64,000 bases of DNA from Actinocrispum wychmicini. GTDB lineage: Bacteria; Actinomycetota; Actinomycetes; Mycobacteriales; Pseudonocardiaceae. Positions within the stretch are counted from its first letter, which is position 1; every line of letters begins with the position of its first letter. Positions 45,083 through 55,100 of this stretch are shown here, in pieces. The position numbers were made by a program, and so were the translations under genes. The stretch is taken from assembly GCF_004345645.1 (NCBI RefSeq), contig NZ_SLWS01000007.1, positions 124,001 through 188,000 on the forward strand, written 5' to 3'. A model generated the notes under the pieces. That model was not told where the DNA came from, ran no database searches, and saw only the letters and a program-made list of their open reading frames with translations.

Positions 45083-47710
45083 GTGGATAGCGCGGACGTG
45101 GCGAGGCATCACACGATCGTGGTGCTGGATGTGGAGGGCTTCGGGGATCGGCGGCGGACGAATCCGCATCAGCGCGGTGTCCGTGATGGGCTCTACCACA
45201 TCGTGCGAACGGCGTTCGACACGGTAGGTGTGCCATGGGCCGACTGCTATCACGAGGACCGCGGTGACGCAGTGTTCGTCCTCGCTCCCGCGTCAACGTC
45301 CAAGGCACTATTCGTCGAAACACTGCCTCCGACCCTGATCACAGCGCTGCGCGTGCACAACGACACGCACGCCGACGCACAGCGGATCCGGTTGAGGATG
45401 GCGGTGCACGCCGGGGAAGTCCACTACGACGACCACGGCGTCACCTCCTCCTCGCTGACACTGGCGTTCCGGCTCATCGACGCACAACCGCTCAAAGCCG
45501 CACTCCGCGCGTCACCGGGCGTGCTCGCGGTGATCACCTCCGACTGGTTCTTCGACGACGTGGTCCGACACACCCCTGGCGCCGCACCCGCCACTTACCG
45601 CCCGGTCCCAGTGAGTGCAAAGGAAACCAACACGGTCGGCTGGATCACCCTGCCCGATCACCCGTACCCGCCCGACGTTGCACCGCCCCCAGACGTCCCG
45701 GCCGTGGTTTCTGCCAACTCACGGCCGCAGCTGTCGCCGCCGGTAGACGAGCGATTGCGCCTGTTGGCCAGGGCATCGTGGAATCAGTGGACGGTCGCGG
45801 CCAACGACCGGCGGTTGCTGCATCCTGCCCCGTTGCCGATCCGGTGGTGTCGCTCGATGGCGCCGGTGGCTGGCCCGGTATCGGCCACCGAGTATGCCCG
45901 GTTTGATCCGCTTGCCGGACTGACCGCCGTCAGCGGCAGCGACCTGTGTGAGGGCGGCAGGCGCGCTTTGCACCAGGTCTATGGGGGATTGCCGTCGGGG
46001 CGGGTACTGCTGGTCGGACCACCGGGGTCGGGCAAAAGCGCCGCCGCGATTCTTTTGCTGCTGGACGCACTGCGCTATCGGGAGCAGGCCACGCCGGAAG
46101 ATCAGGCGCGGATTCCGGTGCCGGTGCTGTTCACCCTGCACGGCTGGGACCCCGATCACGGCGAATCCGTCACTGACTGGATGGCCGGCAAACTCGCCGA
46201 GACCTATCCACTCTTCCGCAGCCGCGCAGGTCGCCACGCGGCAATAGACTTGCTGACCGCTGGTCACGTTGCGGGGTTTCTCGACGGCCTGGACGAAATC
46301 CCCGAGTCCGTCCGGCCGGGCGTGCTCGCGGCCTTGGCCGACGCCCCGTTTCGACTGGTCCTGCTGACCCGCACCGCGGAAGCGGTCGTCGCGTCCCACC
46401 ACGGTCCCCTGCCCGGCGCCGTCGCGCTGGAACTGCAACCGGTGACACCCACCGACGCCGCCAACTATCTCCTCCAACCGTTGGTCGACCCACCACCAAC
46501 CCCTTGGCAGACGATCCGTGATCACCTCGCCGGGGCAACGGACCACACGCGGCCTCGGCGGATCAGCCCCCTATCCGAAGCCCTGACCACCCCACTGGCC
46601 CTGAGCCTGCTCCGCGACGTCTACAGCCCAACGGACCCGGTCGACGAACTCCTGGACAGTTCACGGTTTCGTACCGCTGACGACATCGAGAACCACCTCC
46701 TCGACCACGCCATCACCGCCGCATACACGCCCCGCCCTGGACACCCCACCCCGCGCTACACCATGGCGACCGCCCACCGCACCCTGCGCTACCTCGCCAC
46801 CCGACTCACCGAACACCACACTGCGGACCTCGCCTGGTGGCACATCCCCACCTGGACACCACGCCGCTCCCGAACGATCGCGGGCATCGTCGCGACCGTG
46901 CTCTGGAACGAGCTTATCTGGGCGCCCGGGCTGGGGCTCTCGTACGGACTCGGGGTGGGACTCTTGGCCGGGCTGACGTTCGGTCTCTTAACCATCTTCG
47001 CTGTCTCGACCAAGCATTTTCGAGGGGTACCGGTCATGCCACGACGGATCACCCGCCTTACCTACCGGAACGCGTCGCACAGTCTCGTCTTCGGACTCGT
47101 GGCCGCACTCATGGGCGGTCTCCTGTCCGGCTTCTCAGCCGGACTGGTGTCCGGGCTGTCAGTTGGGCTGGTGTCCGGTCTCGCGGTCGGGCTTTCCTCC
47201 GGACTTGCGGGTGTCGCCCTATTCGGGCTCGCCGGGCCTATGGAGGTTGATGACAGCTCGCTCGGGCCTGCGGATGTCTGGCGCCACGACAGAAACGCCG
47301 GGCTCGTGTTCCTAACCATGTCGGGGCTCGTGATCGGTTTCCAGGCCGCGCTCGCGATCAGGCTCGTGCCTGGGCTCGCATCGGCGCTCACCTCCAGACT
47401 CTCGGTTGTGCTTCCGGTCACGCTGCTGGTCGGGCTCGTGTTGGGGTTCGGGGCCACAGTGATCGCCAAACGGGTGGGCACCCCCGCGAACGCACCTGGT
47501 GCCGCCACCCTCGACACCGCAGCCGCCCTGGTGCAGCTAGCGGTCCGGCACAAGATCCCGCTGCGGCTGATCCCGTTCCTGGAAGATGCACGGAGCAGAC
47601 ACCTTCTGCGCACGGTGGGACCTGTCTACCAATTCCGGCACGCCACACTTCAACACCGGCTGGCACAGCGCACCCCCGAAAGATCGTCCGGCGTGGTGGC
47701 GGCTCGGTAG
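45083..47710 (+). CDS. Cyclase-like/NACHT/multi-membrane-segment STAND protein
   Basis: The GTG at 45083 (VDSADVARHHTIVVLDVEGF) follows GGGGTGGGTGAC. Residues 10-190 resemble a class III nucleotidyl cyclase homology domain: VVLDVEGFGD has the first metal Asp (16), YHEDRGDAVFVL the second (62), and RLRMAVHAGEV the core strand. The usual Asn of the VNLAxR motif is Thr (SLTLAFRL, residue 126). The NACHT follows: Walker A GPPGSGKSA (312-320), Walker B FLDGLDEIPE (399-408), then sensor LVLLTRTAEAVV. Residues 600-790 hold several Gly/Leu-rich membrane segments (LWNELIWAPGLGLSYGLGVG, GLVSGLSVGLVSGLAVGLSS). The layout is sensor or signal domain, ATPase switch, membrane effector. Intact, monocistronic and next to mobile debris: a conflict-system role is inferred. 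Activity as a cyclase is unproven. Confidence 0.78.
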   Translation: MDSADVARHHTIVVLDVEGFGDRRRTNPHQRGVRDGLYHIVRTAFDTVGVPWADCYHEDRGDAVFVLAPASTSKALFVETLPPTLITALRVHNDTHADAQRIRLRMAVHAGEVHYDDHGVTSSSLTLAFRLIDAQPLKAALRASPGVLAVITSDWFFDDVVRHTPGAAPATYRPVPVSAKETNTVGWITLPDHPYPPDVAPPPDVPAVVSANSRPQLSPPVDERLRLLARASWNQWTVAANDRRLLHPAPLPIRWCRSMAPVAGPVSATEYARFDPLAGLTAVSGSDLCEGGRRALHQVYGGLPSGRVLLVGPPGSGKSAAAILLLLDALRYREQATPEDQARIPVPVLFTLHGWDPDHGESVTDWMAGKLAETYPLFRSRAGRHAAIDLLTAGHVAGFLDGLDEIPESVRPGVLAALADAPFRLVLLTRTAEAVVASHHGPLPGAVALELQPVTPTDAANYLLQPLVDPPPTPWQTIRDHLAGATDHTRPRRISPLSEALTTPLALSLLRDVYSPTDPVDELLDSSRFRTADDIENHLLDHAITAAYTPRPGHPTPRYTMATAHRTLRYLATRLTEHHTADLAWWHIPTWTPRRSRTIAGIVATVLWNELIWAPGLGLSYGLGVGLLAGLTFGLLTIFAVSTKHFRGVPVMPRRITRLTYRNASHSLVFGLVAALMGGLLSGFSAGLVSGLSVGLVSGLAVGLSSGLAGVALFGLAGPMEVDDSSLGPADVWRHDRNAGLVFLTMSGLVIGFQAALAIRLVPGLASALTSRLSVVLPVTLLVGLVLGFGATVIAKRVGTPANAPGAATLDTAAALVQLAVRHKIPLRLIPFLEDARSRHLLRTVGPVYQFRHATLQHRLAQRTPERSSGVVAAR

Positions 47711-48117
47711 CAATGCACCGGAGAACACCACCAAGGCGTCCAGTGTGCCGAACACCTCCGCCCACGACGCGGGACGCGCCGATCCGGCCGTAGCCTGGCA
47801 ACGAGGCCAGTCCATCTGCGCAGTACTGACGATCAACCGACCGGGCGAACTTGCGCGCGCAATGACACCGCTCCAGCATGTCTCACCCCACGCTGCAATG
47901 CTGGTTGACCTACTCGGCCTGTTGCCGATGCCTGATCCTGGTCAATGCCCGCACGGCCGTGTCTCATGAGACATGCGAATTCTGGAGAAGACGTCGAATA
48001 CCGCGAATTGATCCCTGACCAGCGCCTGCGGCAGGCATCGTGGCGTGGCCAACGCCTCGACTACGAACCCAGCCAGGTGACAGTTCCCGTGCGGTGATCG
48101 CACCGCGGCCCGCGAGC
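47711..48117. other. Gap between the NACHT gene and the ISL3 element
   Basis: No gene is recognisable in these 407 bases. It holds a perfect 14-base palindrome TGTCTCATGAGACA (47960-47973). A similar TGAGACTGTCTCA lies at 44215-44227 on the other side of the NACHT gene. Confidence 0.35.
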
Positions 48118-48751
48118 TGATGGCGCTCTCCGAATAGGGTCCTGTCGCTGATTGCGTCTGCGCCGTGAGGCGCTGTGGATTCGAGTGGAGGTGGGAGACC
48201 TTCACCGCTTGCCCTGTCGCAGCAGGGCGGTGGAGCTGAGGGCAGCCTGACCCGGATGGTGCCGGGGAGGGTGGGAGCGGCCCTGACAAAGCCGGGACGT
48301 GTCAGTACTGCCAGATGGTGCGGGTCCGGCGAGCGGGATGGAAAGGAGTAAGCGAGGAACCGGCGTTGTTACGTCCCTCAAAGTGACACCGGCTCGAACC
48401 TGGCGGATCTGGGCCGGACGCGGTGCGCACCCACCCTGTTGTGTGGGGTGGGGAACTCTTTGGGTGGTATACGAAAGCTGCCCGGGAGGCCACGAGGAAG
48501 GTCTGCGGCGTACTCGTGGCGATACCGCAGGGACACAGTCGGGCTCCTCCTCCATCGAGCGAATCGCAGTGAACACGGGAACCGTCCCAGGTCTTGCCCG
48601 CCACCATGCGTCCAGTGTGGACTGGCGGGCTGGGTGCACCGACCATCGATCGGTCTGGGACGGGGCGGAGCCGCCGTAGTAGTCCGAGGCCGGGAAAGCC
48701 GGTCACATGGCCAAGGGCGGCAGCGGATACCGAGAAGATGAGGAGGCTGCA

Positions 48752-50010
48752 ATGCCGAAAGACGCGCCGCCGAACGGCGGCGCCGCGCTGGAGGAGGTTC
48801 CTATGGGGCCTCGCCAGCGGGTATCGGAGATGCAGGCCAAGCTTCATCGTTGGGCGGCGGCCGACCCTGGCCGCAGGTTCGACGACCTGGTCAACTTCGT
48901 GTACGACCCGGCGACGCTGATCGTGGCGTTCGACCGGGTCGCGAGCAACACCGGAGCGCGCACTGCCGGAGTCGACGGCCTCACGGTCGCCGACGTCGAG
49001 CAGCGCATCGGCGTTCCGGGGTTCCTGGACGACCTGCGTGCCCAGCTCAAGACGGGCACGTTCCGGCCACTGCCGGTGCGGGAACGCACGATTCCCAAAC
49101 CCGGCGGAAGCGGGAAGGTTCGGCGCCTCGGTATTCCGACGGTGACCGATCGGGTCGTGCAGGCCGCGTTGAAGCTGGTGCTGGAACCGATCTTTGAGGC
49201 CGACTTCGAACCGGTCTCCTACGGGTTCCGGCCCAAGCGGCGAGCACATGACGCGATCGCCGAGATCCACTACTACGGCACCCACGGCTATCGGTGGGTG
49301 CTCGATGCGGACATCGAGGCGTGCTTTGACTCCATCTCACACTCCGCCCTCATGGACCGGGTGCGGGCACGAGTCAAGGACAAGCGTGTGCTGGCGCTGG
49401 TCAAGGCGTTCCTCAAAGCCGGGGTCCTGCTGGAACTCGGCGAGCAACGCGATACCCCGACCGGCACGCCGCAAGGCGGAATCCTGTCTTTGTTGGCACC
49501 ATGGGGGCTTCGGCTCTCGCGAGCCAAGACCCACATCGCGCACATGAGTGACGGGTTCGACTTCCTGGGGTTTCACATCCAGTGGCGCCGCAAGCGAGGC
49601 ACGGACAAGTGGTACGTCTACACCCTCATCGCCGACCGGCCAGTCCGGCAGTTGAAGGCGAAGATCCGTGCCCTGACACGCAGGTTGTCGCAACAGGATC
49701 TGGGATCCGTGTTGATCAGGCTCAATCAGATCATGCGCGGCTGGTCCACCTACTTCAGACATACCGTGGCCAAACACACCTTCAGCAGCCTGGCTCACTT
49801 CGTGTGGTGGCGGGTGATCCGGATGTTGAGGATACGGCATCACTGGAGTTGGAAGGACGTCCGTCGCCGGTTCACCACCCCTACCGGGAAGTGGCTGCGA
49901 CCGGCGGCGAACGGGGTCGGTTGTTCAACATCGAGGCGGTCACGGTTACCCGCTACCGCTACCGGGGCAACACGATCCCCATCCCCTGGGTTCTGTCGAC
50001 CACCGTCTGA
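48752..50010 (+). pseudogene. Group II intron reverse transcriptase/maturase with the YADD region deleted
   Basis: The ATG at 48752 follows GAGGAGG. RT motifs 0-4 are present (FDRVASNTGARTAGVDGLTV, RRLGIPTVTDRVVQAALKLV, FEPVSYGFRPKRRAHDAIAE, RWVLDADIEACFDSISHSAL, TPTGTPQGGILS). Directly after GGILS the protein jumps to LAPWGLRLSRAKTHIAHMSD: about 90-100 residues with the YADD catalytic box are missing, in frame. Maturase domain X follows (FDFLGFHIQWRRKRGTDKWY). Near 49915 a base is missing, and the true end (LFNIEAVTVTRYRYRGNTIP) is in another frame to 50010. The intron cannot reverse transcribe itself; splicing help in trans is possible. Confidence 0.88.
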
Positions 50011-50023
50011 CGACAGATTCCGT

Positions 50024-50063
50024 GGAGAGCCCGTTGCGTTGAGAGGCGCACGGCGGGTTCGGA
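50024..50063 (+). ncRNA. Group II intron domain V
   Basis: GAGAGCCCGTTGCG pairs with CGCACGGCGGGTTC around a TTGAGAGG tip, with the catalytic AGC at its base. This is the conserved 34-36 nt hairpin that forms the active site of group II introns. It lies 14 bases after the restored reverse transcriptase stop, as is usual. Confidence 0.8.
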
Positions 50064-50146
50064 GAGCGGCCTGAGGAAACGGGCAGAGAGCAATCCCTGC
50101 ACCGCGCCCCAGGCCGACTCAGCGATCACCATCGGGTAGGGTCCGG

Positions 50147-51736
50147 TCAGACTCGGCAGAGGACCTTCTTGCGGAGCAAGTCGAACTTCGCCCGCCCGTA
50201 CATGCTTCTCTTGATGGATTTCAGCCGTGAGACGGCGCCTTCGACCGCGCCGGAGTTGTGCTCCATCGTGAGCCCGTTGACTACTGCGGCGCGGTCGCGT
50301 GCGAGCCCAGCGGTGAACGAGTGCAAGTGTGGGAAGTCATCCGCTTCCACCGTGGTGATCCATTCTTCGAGGCGTTCACCATGCAGACTTGTCATCATCT
50401 CCGCGAAGGACGCGACGTGGTATGCCAACCTCGCCAGGGCCGAGCTGCGGGCCAGGACCTCGTTCAGGCGATCGCGCTCCCGGCTGTCGGGATCGTCGGG
50501 ATAGCGCAGCATCCATCGCGTCACGTCCCGGACCTTCGGCGGGGCTGGGGTGGCAGGCGGTGCGGCACCGACTGTCCGGAAGAGACAGAGGTAGCGGATC
50601 AGGGCCGGATAGCTGCCGGTGTATCCCTGCTCGCGGATCTCGGCCAGCAGGACCGTCGCGGTAGTGCATCCTTGGTTCCATCGCTCGCGCAGGTACGGTT
50701 TGAACCGCTCCAGCGGTCCAGGACGTCCGTCCCGCTGCTTGATCAGCAACTCCTCCACAGTCACTGCCCGAGCGGACCGTCGAACAGTCTTGTGATCCAG
50801 CCGCAGCGATCGGGAGATCCCGCTGATCGATTCACCCTGAACCAGGAGCCGTCGCACTTCCTGGTAGTGCTCACGGATGCGGACGACCACGGCTTGCGCC
50901 TCGACGCGGTCGACCTCCGCTGCGATCGCGATCTGTTCAACGTTCACCGGGGCAGCGAGATCTGAGTCAGACTCGGGAATATCGTGATCGGGATCGCGCA
51001 AGTCGTGGCGATGTTGTCTGATCATTCTCTCGACATAGCCGGCCAGCCCATGCCAGAGGTGCCAGCGATCGGCCACTTGCTGAGCATCGGGTGCGCCCAG
51101 GCGCGCGCCTTCCGCATACGTGCCAGCACGATCACGACACACGATGGTCACGCCAGGGTGCGCGCGCAGCCACTCGGCAAGGCTATCCGCGGTGCGGTCG
51201 GCGAGCAGGTCAATCGGCCGGTGGGTAGCCATGTCGAGCAGGATGGTCCCGTAGCTGCGGCGGCGTGTGAACGCGAAGTCATCGACACCCAACACGGTGA
51301 CCGTCCCTATCGACGGGTCAGGGACGGCGCGGACTAAGCGCAACAACGTGTCCCGGCCGGTGACCAAGCCGAGGCGACCGGCCAACCGCGCTCCGGCACG
51401 AGCTGCCATCGCCAGACCGATCGATTCCAACATCCCACGCAGCCGCGGACTGCGCCGTGCGTGCGCGCTGATCACGCCATCGATCTGCTCGGTCAACGTC
51501 CTGACCGGACATGTCTGGTTGTCGCAAAAGAACCGGCGCATTCGCAGCCACAGCACCACCGGTCGTCCCGCCACCGGCACGTCGGCCACCCGACGGTCAT
51601 GGCGGCTATGCACTCGGCCTGACTCGACCCCACAGGATGAACAGGCACTCACGCTCGCCTTGGCACATGCCCAGATCCGCACGCCGGCCTGACCCCGCTC
51701 GACCTTCTCGACCATCACTCCAGCCAAGTGCGGCAA
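50147..51736 (-). CDS. ISL3-family transposase (complete)
   Basis: The 529-residue protein has the N-terminal zinc ribbon (CSSCGVESGRVHSRHDRRVA, then RRFFCDNQTCPVRTL), the catalytic core (VLGVDDFAFTRRRSYGTILL, VTIVCRDRAGTYAEGARLGA), the HTH insert (ESISGISRSLRLDHKTVRRS) and the conserved C-terminus (MEHNSGAVEGAVSRLKSIKR, then RAKFDLLRKKVLCRV). The start is TTG at 51736 (MPHLAGVMVEKVERGQAGVR). It is the complete relative of the broken copy at 9059-10572, but clearly a different ISL3 member. No lesion is seen. Confidence 0.93.
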   Translation of the reverse strand: MPHLAGVMVEKVERGQAGVRIWACAKASVSACSSCGVESGRVHSRHDRRVADVPVAGRPVVLWLRMRRFFCDNQTCPVRTLTEQIDGVISAHARRSPRLRGMLESIGLAMAARAGARLAGRLGLVTGRDTLLRLVRAVPDPSIGTVTVLGVDDFAFTRRRSYGTILLDMATHRPIDLLADRTADSLAEWLRAHPGVTIVCRDRAGTYAEGARLGAPDAQQVADRWHLWHGLAGYVERMIRQHRHDLRDPDHDIPESDSDLAAPVNVEQIAIAAEVDRVEAQAVVVRIREHYQEVRRLLVQGESISGISRSLRLDHKTVRRSARAVTVEELLIKQRDGRPGPLERFKPYLRERWNQGCTTATVLLAEIREQGYTGSYPALIRYLCLFRTVGAAPPATPAPPKVRDVTRWMLRYPDDPDSRERDRLNEVLARSSALARLAYHVASFAEMMTSLHGERLEEWITTVEADDFPHLHSFTAGLARDRAAVVNGLTMEHNSGAVEGAVSRLKSIKRSMYGRAKFDLLRKKVLCRV

Positions 51737-51869
51737 CAGGTCCGCTAACTATCCATGATCACACCAAGATCATCATCACAGACCGGTGAGGCGACGTTCG
51801 CACCGGATCCAAGGAAGTTGATCACGCAATCGGCGACAGGACCCTATTCCGGAGAGCGCCATCACGGCA

Positions 51870-52157
51870 ATGGGCGATCTGGTGGTCGGCATCCTGGTGG
51901 CGGTCCTGGGCCTGTTTCTGCTGGCGGTCGCGGTCGGCTGGGCGCTGGGTACGCTGCTGCGGGTACGCCGGCTGTGGGCGGTGGCGCTGCTCGGGCTGGT
52001 CGTAGGGTTCGGACTCGCGGTGGCAGGCACCGTGATCGTGCACGTCAACCTGTTCCCGGTGTCGCCTTGGTCGGTGTTCGCGGCGGCCATTGCCTATGAA
52101 CTGGTCGGACTGCTGCGAAACAGCTCAGCTGAGGTCGATCAGGGACAGTTGGCCTGA
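51870..52157 (+). CDS. Small membrane protein (95 aa)
   Basis: The ATG at 51870 lies 6 bases after the ISL3 right end, with no clear ribosome site. Three hydrophobic segments (VVGILVAVLGLFLLAVAVGW, LWAVALLGLVVGFGLAVAGT, PWSVFAAAIAYELVGLL) fill most of the protein. It may be a truncated or a genuine small membrane protein. Its end overlaps by 19 bases the convergent stop of the caspase/WD40 gene. Function unknown. Confidence 0.5.
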   Translation: MGDLVVGILVAVLGLFLLAVAVGWALGTLLRVRRLWAVALLGLVVGFGLAVAGTVIVHVNLFPVSPWSVFAAAIAYELVGLLRNSSAEVDQGQLA

Positions 52158-55100
52158 TAGGGCCGTTCCGGGAGAAGTCGCCGCCAGTGGTCCGGGTCGA
52201 TGAGGCCGTGGACGACGTTGCAGAGGTGGTCGAGTACCTGCGTGACGTCGACGTTCCACAGTCGTACAACGCCGTTGGCGCTCGCGGTGGCCAAGGTGCG
52301 GTCGTTCGGGCTGAACGCCGCCCCGACGATGGCTCCGTCTCGACTGGACAGCGTGGCGATCTCCTGATGGGTGGTGACGTCCCAGAGTTTCACGGTTTGG
52401 TCATCGCTTGCGGTAGCCAGTGTGCGGCCGTCCGGGCTGAACGTCGCCCGGTACACCCGCGCGGCGTGACCAGCAAGGGTGGTGAGCAGTCTGTGGCTGG
52501 TGGCGTCCCACAGTTTGACGGTCCGGTCATTGCTTGCGGTAGCCAGCATGTGGCCGTCCGGGCTGAACGCCACCGACTGGATGTCGGCGGTGTGCCCAGT
52601 GGGTTCGCTGTTGTCGGTGAAGAGGTGGTCTCGGCTGGTGGGTTGCCGCATGGATACGGTAGCCATGTCGTGGTCGGCTCCGACAAGGACCAGATCGTTG
52701 CCGTCCGGGCTGAAAGCCAGGCCGTAAACAGCGTGGTGGGGTAGGTCTGGGAGAGGGGAGTTCGTGGCTGTCAACTGGTGGGTGGTGGCGTCCCATAGTC
52801 GCACGTCCGCGTCGCCGCCGCCGGTGGCGAGGGTACGCCCATCGGGGCTGAAGGTGACCGCGTAGGCGCCTTTGTCGTCGGCGAACCAGGTCGCGACCAG
52901 AGCGTGGCTCGCCGTATTCCACAGCTTCACGCTGCCGTCTTCGCCTACCGTGGCCAGGGTGCCGCCATCGGGGCTGAACGCCACGCCGTAAACGGTGTCG
53001 GTGTGCCCGGACAGGGTGGCGACCAGTTTGTGGGTGGTGAGATCCCACAGCCGTGCCATTCGGTCGGCTCCCGCGGTGGCCAGGAGGTGCCCGTCGGGGC
53101 TGGTGGCCGCCCGATAGACCGGGGCGACCGGGTGCGCGATCAGCAACGAGCCGGCCAGGTCCCACAGCGCCACGGTGTGATCATCGCTTGCGGTGGCCAG
53201 GGTGCCGCCATCCGGGCTGAACGCCGCACCGCGGACGGCGTTGTCGTGTCCCGACAGGGTGGCGAACTTCTGGCCGGTGGTGCCATCCCACAGCGCCACG
53301 GTGTGATCGCCGCTTGCGGTGGCCAGCGTGCCGCCATCCGGGCTGAACGCCACCTGGTACACCGCGTCGGTATGTCCTAACAGGGTGGCGATCTCCTGGT
53401 GAGTGCTGACATCCCACAGCCGTGCCGTTTCGTCGGTGCTCGCGGTGGCCAGGATGCGGCCGTCCGGGCTGAACGCCACTGAGGTGATGGCGCCGGTGTG
53501 TCCGGACAGGGTGGCGATCGGTTTCTGGGTGGTGACGTCCCACAGCCGCGCTGTGCCGTCGTCCCCACCGGTGGCCAGGGTGTGGCCATCAGGGCTGAAC
53601 GCGAGGCCGTGAAACGCGCCTGCGGCGCTGGCGAGCGTGCCGATCTGCTGGCGGGTGGTGATATCCCACAGCAGCACGTTCCCCTTGTGCGGGGACGAGT
53701 TGGTGGTCCGGTCAGCCACCATGCTGCCGTCGGCCGCAGCCACTGTCCGGCCGTCCGGGCTGAGCGCCACCGCGTTGAAACCGCCCCCGCCAAGGGTGGC
53801 CAACCGTCGGTGGGTCGTGATGTCCCATAGCGTAATGTTGTTCCCGTCGGCTTCGGCGGCGGTGTGCCGGTCCGCGCTCAACGCGACGGCGTCGACAGGG
53901 GTGTTGAAGTGGGCGAGGGTGGCGAGTTGCCGATGAGATGACGGGTCCCACAGCCTCATTTCATTGTCGTAGCCACCGGTGACCACGGTGTGGCCGTCCG
54001 GGCCGAAGGCCACCGCGTCGACCGGTTCGCGGTCATCGATCAGGCGGCCGTCGAACGGTTGGCTCTGCACGCTGAGCAGGGCGCTGCGAGCCTCGACCGT
54101 AGGGGCTTGCCGGTACGCTTCGGCCGCGAGCAGCATGGCGTCTTCAGGCTGGGTGTTGCGCAGCGCGGTGGATTTGGCGGCCCATTCCCGAGAAAGGGCC
54201 AGGGCGTTCTGATCCAGTGCCATGTCTCGTTGTTGAATGGAAATGACCGTCGCGACCACCGCGAACAAGACCAGGAGCAGCCCAAGGGCAGTGAGCGAAC
54301 GGCCCAGCCGGGTGCGTCGGCGCGCCGTGCGTCGGCCCGCGTCCAGAAAGGCGCGCTCCACCGAACCCAGTTCGGCATCGTGATCCGGGTCGGTGGCCCA
54401 CTCGCGTGCCAACTGCAGTGGGGTACCGCGGTAGAGGCGGTTCGGGTCCCGGTTGTTCTGGTGCCAGCGGTCGGCCGCTTCGGACAATTGCTGATGGGTG
54501 CGCAAGCCGGCCCGGTCGGAACTGATCCAGTCCCGCAGGCGCGGCCACGCTCGCAGCAGGGCTTCGTGGGCGATCTCGGCGGTGTCCTGGTCCACAGTGA
54601 TCAGTCGGGCATCGGCCAGCGCGTTCAGCACCGCGATCGCGACGTCGGGGTCGGGCAGTTCGCGCAGCAGATCGGATCGGCTCGCTCGCCGACGGGTGTC
54701 CTCCGAGCCTGTCCCGATCTGGATCATGCGCAATAGCAGCCGCCGTGCCGTCTGCCGGCCCTGCTCGTCCAGTTGGTTGTAGGCACGTTCGGCGGCGTTG
54801 GTGATCGCGCCGCGGATGCCGCCAGTTGCGTGATAGTCGACAACCGTGACAGTGCGACCGGTGCCGCGGTCCCAGCTTGCCTGCAGCGCATAGGCCAGCA
54901 AGGGCAGCGTTCCCTGATCACGCACCTCGTCCTCGTCGGCGCCGAGGTCGCGCAGGATGGTGTCGACCAGCCCGGATTGCAGCGTGAGTCCAACGACCCC
55001 GGCGGGCTTCTGGATCGCGTCGCGCACCTCCGCGCCGGACATCGCGCCCACGATCACACCGGTGTCCTGCAACGCGGGCACGAGTTCGGGATACGCCGCA

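Larger units (their letters stand above)
48318..50100 (+). mobile_element. Group II intron with defective reverse transcriptase
   Basis: The proposed 5' end GTGCG (48318) fits the GUGYG intron start. A structured, gene-free leader of about 430 bases precedes the reverse transcriptase. Domain V lies at 50024-50063 and a domain VI-like stretch follows. The 3' boundary is approximate (50080-50110). Boundaries rest on consensus only. It sits inside the ISL3 inverted repeats. Confidence 0.65.
48118..51864 (-). mobile_element. ISL3-family element with 40-bp inverted repeats, split by a group II intron
   Basis: 48118-48157 and 51824-51864 are inverted repeats about 40 bases long with one mismatch and one single-base gap (outer ends TGATGGCGCTCTCC). 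Between them are the ISL3 transposase (50147-51736, reverse) and a group II intron (about 48318-50100, forward). Removing the intron leaves about 1.96 kb, a normal ISL3 length, so the intron entered the region beyond the transposase 3' end. No target duplication is clear: outer flanks differ. The transposase is intact, so the element may still move. Confidence 0.82.

Noticed and set aside
47000..47240. Repetitive G/T-rich DNA, possible tandem repeat
   Set aside because: It encodes GL-rich membrane segments of the NACHT protein in one open frame. The repetition is at the protein level.
52187..53900. Regularly spaced similar DNA segments, possible CRISPR or tandem repeat
   Set aside because: The periodicity of about 125 bases is that of degenerate WD40 codons in one protein, not identical direct repeats with unique spacers.
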